The position numbers and the translations under genes were made by a program. Shown here piece after piece: positions 1 through 5,897 of a stretch of 5,897 bases of DNA. The notes below the pieces were generated by a model, which was given only the letters and a program-made list of their open reading frames with translations, made no database searches and had not been told where the DNA came from. Location of the stretch: positions 1 to 5,897 of the forward strand of contig CAYVUV010000073.1 of NCBI GenBank assembly GCA_964455095.1. The letters are read 5' to 3'. The stretch comes from CAYVUV01 sp964455095. Lineage in GTDB: Bacteria; Desulfobacterota; Binatia; HRBIN30; CADEER01. Each line of letters begins with the position of its first letter. Position 1 is the first letter of the stretch.

Positions 1-2706
1 GGCGGCACGGCGCTGGTGACCAGCGACGCCAACGGCAACTTCGCCCTCGCGCCGATCGGCACGGGCACGCAGCGGCTGCGGGCGGCGGACCCGGTTACCG
101 GCGCCGTGGGCATCGTCGACGTAGATGTCGAAACGCCCGGCACGCCGGTTGCGGTGGTGATCGTGCTGTCCGGTCGCGCCTCGGTTCAGGGCGTGGTGCG
201 CAATGCGGCCGGTCAGGTTCAAAGCAACGTCGAAGTTCTGCTGTGGTTCAACGACTCGGGCTTCCGACGTGCCACCACCGATGGGGCCGGGATCTTCCGC
301 TTCCGCGACGTGCCGCTCGGCAGTCGCTATGTGCTGCGCGCGAGCGACGGCCGCGGCGACGGCGTCGAGCAGCCGATCCGCCTCGAGATTCCCGGCCAGG
401 TTCTCGTCCAGGACTTGCAGTACGTCGGCCTCGGTACCGTGACCGGCGTGGTCCTCGACCCCGACGGTGCCTCGCCGCGCTCGGCCACGGTCATCATTAC
501 CTCCAAGACCTTTGACTCCTTCGGCCGTCTGCAGGAGGCGAAGCAGACCGTGCACAGCGATCGGCCGGTCGGGGTGACCTCGTGCGGCGGCGCAGCTTGC
601 GCTGGCGGCGGTACTGACTGCACCGGCCGATTTGCGATCCAGATCCCCGCCGGCGTCACCTATCGCGTCGAGGTGCAGAGTCCCTTCAACGGCGCGCCGG
701 CGAACGCGACCGATCTGCTCGCCGCGCCGGGCGCGACCAACGAGCACTGCCTGACGCTCGGACAGAGCGGCGTCGTGCGCGGCAAGGTGTTCCTGGCCGA
801 CGGCCGCCTGGCCCCGGCCGGCGTAGAGGTGACGTACGGCGAGTCGACTGCTGGTGCGAACCCGAACGCGCGCCACGCGCTTACGGACGCCGATGGCGAG
901 TACGAGTTCACCCTTCTGGCGCCAAGGCCGTTTGTGGTGACGGCGCGCGATCCGGCCACCGGCAATCGCGGCGTGGTGCGAGGCAGCGTGTTGACCGGCG
1001 ACGTGACGGTGGCCGACGTGAGCCTGCTCGGTCAGGGAACGGTCCGGGTCACGGTCTTGCGCGGACTGCTGCAAGGCGCTTCCAACGCCCGGGTCAAGTT
1101 GGTCAGCGGCTCGCCGGTGGCGTTCTTGCTGGCGCCGTTTCCGACACTCATCGCGGACACCGACGGTGTCGTCGAGTTCAGTGGCGTGCCCGAAGGGGAA
1201 TTCTCAGTCACCGCCGCCGACCCGGTGTCGTTCACCGGCGGGCGCGGCGGCGGAGAGATTGTCGCAGATCTCGACCACGCCGACGTCGGCATCAGTCTCG
1301 AAGCGACGGGCAGCGTGATCGGGACGCTGTACGACGCCGGGCGGGACAACGTGATCCCGTTCGGCCAGGTCCGACTGGCGCAGCCGGGCAGCCCCAGTGC
1401 CTATGCCACAGCCGATGCCGACGGCACGTACGTCTTCGAGTTCGTACCCCTGGGAACCTGCTCGCTCGAGTTCTTCGACCCGCGCAGCGGACGCGTTGGG
1501 CTCGGCGCCGCGCAGGTGAACTTCGACACGCAGGTCGTCCTCGATTTGTTCTTGCTGCCGGTGGGAAGCGTGTCGGGAACGGTGCGCCGCCCCGCCGGCA
1601 CCGCGGCGGGAGGCGTGCAGGTCGAGCTGACGTCGGCCCGGTTGGTGCGCCCGGCCGGGCTGGTGCGCGACGTGTCGTTCTTCGGTCCCGGCAAGCTCAC
1701 CACGTCGACCAACCTCGACGGGGCGTACGCAATCGGCGGCGTCCCGCAGGGTGACTTCACCCTGCGCGCGACCGAGCCTACTACCGGCGCCAGTGCCACA
1801 GGCGGCGGGCAGATCGCGACGGACGAAGAGGAGGTACGCGTCGATCTGACCCTGGCGGGACGCGGCCGAGTCCAGGGACAGGTGCGGCTGGCCGACGGCG
1901 AGACCCCGGTTGCCTTCGCCAGCGTGGCGCTCGACCAGGGGACGACGACGCACGTGATGGTACAGGCGGACGCCGTAGGGCGGTACGCGTTCGAGAGCGT
2001 GCCGCTCGGCGATGTCGTGATCACTGCGCGCGAACAGGGTGGCCACGACGGCGGTCGCGCCGACGGCACCTTGGAGCGCGACGGCGACACGGTGGATCTC
2101 GACGTCGTCTGTGTCGGCACCGGTGCGATCTCCGGCCAGGTGGTCGACGCGCTCGGCCAGCCCTACACCGACGGCACGATCGCCCAGCTGACCCTAGCGC
2201 GCCGCGACCTCAACGACCACGGGCCGGGCGCTGCGTTGCAGCAGACGTTCACGGCTTTCAGCGATGCGCAGACCGGGACCTTCAGCTTCAGCGACGTACC
2301 GACCGGCTCCTTCACCATCACGGCAACCTTGATCGGGGCCGACAACCTGGCGGGCAACACCACGGGGACGATTGCCGGCGATGGAGCCCTGATCGACGGC
2401 GTGTTGGTCACGATCGAGGCGGCGGGAGCGGTGCAGGGAACGGTCGAGCTCAGTGCGGCGCATGCCTATGCACCGGCGGCGAACGCGGTGGTGACGCTGA
2501 CCGGAACGAGCACCGGCACCGGGCTGAGCTATACCCGCTTCACGCTGACATCGACCACAGGCGGCTACTCGTTCGCCAACATTCCGCGCGGGCCGTTTAC
2601 GGTGAGCGTGTTCGACGCCGTGACCCGTGGGGTCGGCACGCGCAGCGGCGTCGTGACGGCGGCGGGCGAGACGGCGGACGTGCCGCGCATCACTCTCGAC
2701 GACCAC
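1..2706 (+). repeat. Tandem array of about ten carboxypeptidase-regulatory-like (transthyretin-like) domains
   Basis: The protein repeats a pattern of a G-x-V opening strand, a middle strand, then (T/A)D-x-DG-x-Y-x-F-x-x-VP-x-G, an A-x-(D/E) strand and a closing hydrophobic strand. Approximate units in bases are: partial 1-180, 181-435, 436-771, 772-1038, 1039-1311, 1312-1566, 1567-1866, 1867-2124, 2125-2427 and 2428-2706. The P-x-G landmark falls at residues 20, 107, 218, about 308, 399, 485, 584, 669, 769 and 864, a pitch of 85 to 111 residues. Clear examples are TDADGEYEF (295-303), ADADGTYVF (471-479 plus following residues) and FESVPLG (663-669). The units match the CarboxypepD_reg family, a seven-strand beta-sandwich used as a structural or binding module outside the cell. 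They are diverged from each other, so this is an old array and not a recent expansion. The exact unit edges are my estimate. Confidence 0.88.
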
Positions 2707-5700
2707 GTCGCCGAGGTCGTTAGTGTGTCGCCGCCCGCCGGGGCTGTTGGCGTGGCTCCTGCGGCGACAGTGCGCATCACCTTTTCCGACCCCGTGCAGG
2801 CGGCCAGCATTACATCGGCCAGTGTCCTCGTGCGCGTGGGCAGCGCCATCTGGCCGGGGATGCTGAGCTTGAATCCGGCGCGCACCGAGGTGATGTTCAC
2901 TCCGGCTGTCCCGCTGCCGGAGCTCGCCAGCGTCACGATCGAAGTGAACCGCGCCGTGCGCGACGACTATGGCCGCGCCCCGCCAGCGCTATTCCGCTCG
3001 ACCTTTCAGACCCGCGATGCGACCGAGCCGTCGGTGCTGTCGCTGAATCTCATCAGTGGTCGCATTGCCGCGCAGTGGAGCGAAGCCATCGTGCCCGGCT
3101 CCGGCGCGATGGTGATCGAGCGGCTGGACGGGCAGGGCCAACCGGTCGCGATGGTGGGCGGCGTCCTGGCCTACGGCAGTGGCAACCGCGTGGTCACGTT
3201 CGTTCCCGATGCGGAGCTGCCCGACAACGAGACGTTCCGGGCGACCGTCAGCGGCTGGAACGACAGCGGCAACAACGCGCAGGCGGCGTCGGTCGTGCGC
3301 ACGGTGGCCACCACCGATCACACGCCACCCGCTCTTGCGTTGACCAGCAGCGTGGCGGGGAATACGGCGATCGCGGGCGAGATCGTGGTGCTGACCGCCG
3401 TGCCCACGTCGGATACCAACGACGTCCAAATTGTCGACTTCGAGAGTGGCTCCGGCCAACGCATCGGCAGCGACGGCATGCTGCCGTATACCCATACATT
3501 CGTCGCCAGCACCACGACCACGATCACGGCAGCGGCCACCGACTATGCCGGCAACCGTGGGGCGCCGGTGCCGATCACGATCAGCGTCAGCAGCAACACG
3601 GCGCCGCAGATCAACCAGCTCACGGTGCCGGCAACGGCGAAGACGGGCGGGACGCTGAGCCTGTCGGCCGCGGCCGCCGACGATCTCGGCCTGCGCGAGG
3701 TGGAGTTACATGTCGACGGCGCTCAGCTCTCGATCGCGCAGGTGACTCGGTTCGCGGCGGGGACGAAGACCGGCACCGCATCGTTCAGCGTCCCCATTCC
3801 CGCCGCCGCGCAGCCCGACGCGGGCCTGGTCGTCACGGTGGTCGCCCGCGACGTGCAGGGTGTTGTCAGTCCTGTCCGCAGCGCAATGGTCGCCCTGACC
3901 GACGGTGTCGCACCAGCGGTGCGAATCACCTCGCTGATCGGGAGCTTCACGACCGATCCCGGAGTGACCATTCCCGTTGCCGTGCAAGCCGACGACGCGG
4001 TCGGTGTCGCGCGCATCCGCCTGCGCACCGAGGGCGGACAGGTTGTGCAAGACGAGGCGGTGTTGTCGGCGGTCCAGACAACCGCCTTCCACACGTTCCC
4101 GCTCGCGATCCCAATCGGCACGCCGGAGGGCAGCGCCATCACGCTGATTGCGGAGGCGCTCGATGCGGCGGCGAACATCGGCGGCGCGGCGCGCATCACG
4201 CTGACCGTGCGCGATGCCACGCCGCCGGCGGTGGGCATCCTGGCGCCGCTCGATGGAGTCGAGAGAATCGCGGGCAGCGACATAGCGGTCGCAGTGCAAG
4301 CGACCGACAACGCGGCGGTGAAGGAAGTCCGCTTCTACCGCGACGGACAGTTGCTGGCGACGGATCACACGGCCGAGTCCGGTGGGATCTATCGCGCCAC
4401 CGTGGTGGCGCCGAGGCCGGCGATGAGCACGCTGCTCGGTGCCGAGGCGGTGGATTTGCAGGGCAACCGCTCGAGCCTGGCAACGGTGACGCTGGCGCTG
4501 CGCGCCAATCAGGTGCCGATCGCCGACGCCGGACCAGATCGGATCATCCTCACCGGCGTCAAGGCGACGATCAGTGGTGCCGCCTCGAGCGATCCCGACG
4601 GCAGCGCACTCACCTTCCGCTGGCGTCTGGTCTCCAAACCGCTCGGCAGCACCGCCGGACTCTCGGGCGCCGCGGCGCGCGACGCGCGGCTGACCCCTGA
4701 CGTGACCGGGACGTATGTGCTCGGCCTGGTGGTCAACGACGGCATCGACGACAGCGAAGAAAACACGGTCGAGTTGACGGCGTCGGTTGCGACGCCGACC
4801 AACACAGCGACGATCACACCCACACGCACCCCGACGCCAACCGCAACCGATACGCGCACGGCGACCAACACGCCGACGGTGACGCCGACGCGCACGTCCA
4901 CGCCGACGGCGACGGTGACGCCCACGGTGACGCCTACGCCCTCCGACACGCCGACGATGACTCCGACTTTCACGCGCACGCCGACTCGTACGCCGACGCA
5001 GACACCGACGGTCACGCCCACGGCGACCCACACGCCGACGGAAACGCCGACGCGCACGCACACGATCACCCGCACCCCGACGCGCAGCCGCACGGCGACG
5101 AGAACCGCGACGGGGACGCGGACGCTGACGGTGACCGTCACGCCGACTGTCGTGCCGACCGAGACGGTGACGAGAACGGCCACCATCACGCGCACGGTAA
5201 CGCCGACGCCTCAAGTGTGCGGCATGGACACGGACTGCAATGCCGGTGCGCGGTGTTTCGACGGTGCCTGTGCCACCCTCACTCCGACGCCGACCACAAC
5301 CCGCACGCCGTGTACGCCGCTGGCCGGGGATTTTCCGGTCGATACGGTCGCCGCGCCTTTGGCCGGCGAGGCCGACGTCTGTGTACAGCCCGACGGTGAT
5401 TTCGTCGTGGTGTGGTCGAACCCGACTCTGCCCGGCGCCGTCGACGGCGAGATCGCGGCGCGACAGTTCGACCGCTGCGGTCAACCGCTGGGCGCGGAGA
5501 TGCAAGTCAACTCATTCACCAGCGGGCCGCAGCGCGTGCCGGCAGTGGCGTGCGACCAGTTCGGCAATTTCGCGATCGTGTGGGAAAGCGGTGAGCCGGG
5601 CGCGACCGCCGTCACGCAAGACGGCTCGTCGACCGGCGTCTTCGGCCAGCGCTTCGACCGTGCAGGGGCGCGCCTGGGGACCGAGTTCCAGGCCAGTGCT

Positions 5701-5897
5701 TTCACGGCCTCCGGGCAGGGGATGCCCGACGTTGTATTTGATCCCGAGGGTGGCTTCGTCGTCGTGTGGCGAAGCGACTACAGCGCGGCGCTCGGGCAGG
5801 ACGGCAGCTATGGCGGAATCTTCGGGCAGAGGTTCGATGTGGACGGGGTGCCCGTCGGCACCGAGTTCCAGGTCAACAGCTATACCGAGCAACAGCA
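1..5897 (+). CDS. Giant modular carboxypeptidase-regulatory-like / Ig-like / PKD repeat protein, partial at both ends
   Basis: Frame 1 is open across the whole window: 1965 codons with no TAA, TAG or TGA, and third positions mostly G or C. No start can be chosen because the frame is already inside a repeat at base 1, and it is still inside a repeat at base 5897. Domains in order are ten carboxypeptidase-regulatory-like repeats (1-902), two SbsA-type Ig-like domains (903-1105), four bacterial Ig-like domains (1106-1502), a PKD domain (1503-1595), a Thr-X rod (1597-1738), a four-Cys motif (1740-1757) and FGQRFD-type repeats (1790-1965). Proteins built this way are normally secreted or surface-attached. 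Clustered cysteines, very few lysines and abundant Thr, Val, Gly, Ala and Asp fit an extracytoplasmic location. No catalytic motif was found. An adhesin, matrix or surface-scaffold role is inferred; substrate, partner and anchoring mode are unknown. I am very sure of the reading frame and only moderately sure of any function. Confidence 0.95.
436..771 (+). other. Long repeat unit carrying a four-cysteine insertion
   Basis: This is the longest unit of the array, about 112 residues against 85-101 for the others. It starts normally with TVTGVVLDPDG at residue 146 and ends its core with FAIQIPAG near 211-218. Between them it has extra sequence with Cys195, Cys200 and Cys207 in a Gly/Ala-rich loop, and a fourth cysteine at 250 close to the end of the unit. 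Elsewhere in the repeat array I find only single cysteines at 487 and 704. Four cysteines in one unit suggest one or two disulfides bracing an exposed loop, which would need an oxidising compartment. A small metal site is a less likely alternative, because there is no clear CxxC pair. Confidence 0.6.
2707..3024 (+). other. SbsA/Big_5-type bacterial Ig-like domain
   Basis: Residues 903-1008 follow the family pattern closely. They open with VVSVSPPAGAVGVAP (906-920), continue with a V-R-I-T-F-S-D-P-V strand (about 924-932), then TEVMFTP in the middle and VRDDYGR (986-992) before the closing TFQT strand (1001-1004). The arrangement 'P-x-x-G-A-x-G-V', 'F-S-x-P-V', 'F-T-P' and 'V-x-D-x-x-G' is characteristic of the Ig-like domain first described in the SbsA S-layer protein and now widespread in bacterial surface proteins. 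It marks the change from transthyretin-like repeats to Ig-like domains. Its usual role is structural, as a spacer within surface proteins. Confidence 0.85.
3025..3315 (+). other. Probable second, diverged SbsA-type Ig-like domain
   Basis: Residues 1009-1105 follow directly after a RDATEPSV linker of the kind often seen between consecutive domains of this family. The segment has WSEAI (1026-1030) where the preceding domain has FSDPV, then VVTFVPDAELPDNETFRATV (1064-1083) where the preceding domain has its FTP strand and the strand after it, and a WNDSGNN turn (1086-1092) where it has DDYG. The order and spacing of these landmarks match the previous domain, so I read it as a tandem copy that has diverged. 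The opening P-x-x-G motif is missing, which lowers confidence in the exact family. Confidence 0.65.
3316..4506 (+). repeat. Four tandem bacterial Ig-like domains
   Basis: Approximate units are residues 1106-1200, 1201-1301, 1302-1405 and 1406-1502. Each begins near a TPP, TAP or VAP segment, a common boundary in bacterial Ig-like arrays (TPP at 1108-1110 and 1407-1409). The last three share a core: AADDLGLREVELHVDG (1665-style position shifts aside, residues 1265-1280 are not implied; the motif is encoded at bases 3673-3720), QADDAVGVARIRLR (bases 3988-4026) and QATDNAAVKEVRFYRDGQ (bases 4300-4353). Each then has a strand ending in an A-x-D-x-x-G turn, seen as ATDYAGN in the first unit and AVDLQGN in the fourth. 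These features fit the Big_7-like or related Ig families. They are probably stalk modules. I cannot separate the closely related Pfam Ig families by eye. Confidence 0.78.
4507..4785 (+). other. PKD-type domain
   Basis: Residues 1503-1595 carry the standard landmarks in order: PIADAGPDR near the start (1506-1514), SSDPDGSALTFRWRL in the middle (encoded from about base 4591), KPLGS shortly after, then LTPDVTGTYVLGLVVNDG (1564-1581) and a final strand before the linker. The A-D-A-G-P-D opening, the S-S-D-P-D-G turn followed by an aromatic and W strand, and the D-x-x-G-x-Y-x-x-x-L-x-V-x-D-G ending are diagnostic of PKD-family domains, most like the K319-type subgroup with an inserted P-x-G-S segment. 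PKD domains are structural or protein- and carbohydrate-binding modules of extracellular proteins. Here it caps the beta-sandwich stalk before the Thr-rich rod. Confidence 0.88.
4789..5214 (+). repeat. Thr-Pro rod: 71 consecutive X-Thr dipeptides
   Basis: Residues 1597-1738 are built from dipeptides whose second residue is Thr. I count 71 dipeptides, 67 ending in Thr; the exceptions are PS, RS, VV and the final PQ. The register never shifts. The X position is mostly Pro (23), Arg (13), Val (9) and Ala (9). At DNA level this is an imperfect 6-base periodicity, with Thr mostly written ACG. Such sequences act as extended linkers between exported domains and are often O-glycosylated; glycosylation here is inferred. 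The strong base periodicity also creates long false open frames, including a Val/Gly-rich one on the opposite strand at 4509-5195. Confidence 0.95.
5215..5313 (+). other. Small four-cysteine motif followed by a short Thr/Pro spacer
   Basis: Directly after the rod, residues 1740-1757 have cysteines at 1740, 1746, 1752 and 1757, spaced C-x5-C-x5-C-x4-C, within CGMDTDCNAGARCFDGAC. A second short Thr/Pro stretch, TPTPTTTRTP (1761-1770), follows and ends at Cys1771. Motifs of the type DC-x-x-G-x-x-C-x-x-G-x-C are common in secreted proteins of myxobacteria and related environmental bacteria and probably form small disulfide-bonded knots. Here it sits as an isolated bead between two Thr/Pro linkers. 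Function is unknown. It is too short to assign to a named family with confidence. Confidence 0.7.
5368..5897 (+). repeat. FGQRFD / GTEFQVNS-type repeats, possibly a beta-propeller, cut by the window edge
   Basis: At least three units are visible: residues 1790-1845, 1846-1908 and 1909-1965. Each has a 16-residue block ending in a strand and Trp (VVVW at 1802-1805, AIVW at 1858-1861, VVVW at 1920-1923), a variable loop containing QDGS in units 2 and 3, and an 18-residue block aligning without gaps (FD at 1823, 1885 and 1945, ending FT, FT and YT). Units 2 and 3 share FGQRFD and GTEFQ. The Trp to next Trp distance is 56 and then 62 residues, which suits a propeller blade of about four strands, but the fold is inferred. 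Unit 1 is the most diverged, lacks QDGS and carries Cys1794 and Cys1826; unit 2 carries Cys1851. More units very likely follow beyond base 5897. I know such repeats from large uncharacterised proteins of environmental bacteria, with no established function. Confidence 0.8.

Noticed and set aside
1204..2120. Overlapping minus-strand open frames opposite the carboxypeptidase-regulatory-like repeats
   Set aside because: Two different minus frames are open over the same stretch, both with biased, motif-free products, as expected from high GC content.
4669..4690. GC-rich inverted repeat (GCCGCG ... CGCGGC) as a possible terminator
   Set aside because: It is a short stem inside the coding PKD domain with no T tract after it, and such pairs are frequent by chance in sequence this rich in GC.
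3075..4700. Long open frame on the + strand in frame 3 (541 residues)
   Set aside because: The product is dominated by Arg, Gly and Ala and overlaps frame 1, which encodes well-defined Ig-like and PKD motifs. It is a GC-driven shadow.
4509..5195. Minus-strand frame encoding a Val/Gly repeat protein
   Set aside because: The VGV pattern is the mirror of the ACG/CCG periodicity of the Thr linker. A repeat on one strand always yields a repeat in the antisense frame, and the + strand reading continues between real domains.
4789..5214. Possible CRISPR array or non-coding tandem repeat
   Set aside because: There are no fixed-length direct repeats with unique spacers. The periodicity is a 6-base codon pair pattern kept in frame with the protein.
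3706..5505. Long open frame on the minus strand (599 residues)
   Set aside because: Its translation is Arg-rich low-complexity sequence with no recognisable domain, and it lies opposite the PKD domain and Thr rod, which are clearly coding on the + strand.
5217..5594. Two small + strand frames of 60 residues each (5217-5399 and 5412-5594)
   Set aside because: Both are in frames other than frame 1, have Arg/His-rich products without motifs, and overlap the Cys bead and the FGQRFD-type repeats.

Overview
The window lies entirely inside one gene. Frame 1 of the + strand reads from base 1 to base 5897 without a stop codon (1965 complete codons plus two bases). Neither the start nor the stop is present. 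The product is a fragment of a very large, modular, all-beta protein that is almost certainly exported. The six-frame open frames in other registers are Arg/Pro/Ala-rich shadows of this GC-rich gene, and I see no second gene, RNA gene, promoter, terminator or mobile element.

Layout in fragment residue numbers: (1) residues 1-902, about ten tandem carboxypeptidase-regulatory-like (transthyretin-like) beta-sandwich repeats, the first cut by the window edge; (2) residues 903-1105, an SbsA/Big_5-type Ig-like domain followed by a probable second, more diverged one; (3) residues 1106-1502, four further bacterial Ig-like domains, of which the last three are recognisably related to each other; (4) residues 1503-1595, a PKD-type domain; (5) residues 1597-1738, a 142-residue linker of 71 X-Thr dipeptides with almost no interruption; (6) residues 1739-1771, a small four-cysteine motif and a second short Thr/Pro spacer; (7) residues 1790-1965, at least three repeats with a VVW...FGQRFD...GTEFQVNS consensus, running off the right edge.

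The likely organism is a free-living or environmental bacterium with high GC content (by eye about two thirds, with third codon positions mostly G or C). Long TPTxTPT linkers, Cys motifs of the DC..G..C..G.C type and FGQRFD-type repeats remind me of large surface proteins in deltaproteobacterial, myxobacterial, Binatota-like or planctomycete genomes. This is an impression from family knowledge and cannot be settled from this window.

The simplest reading of how the parts work together is a long stalk of beta-sandwich domains joined by a stiff, possibly glycosylated Thr/Pro rod to a repeat head that may form a beta-propeller. No catalytic motif is visible, so adhesion, matrix or surface-scaffold roles are more likely than enzymatic ones. 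The signal peptide and the anchoring or secretion signal would lie outside the window.
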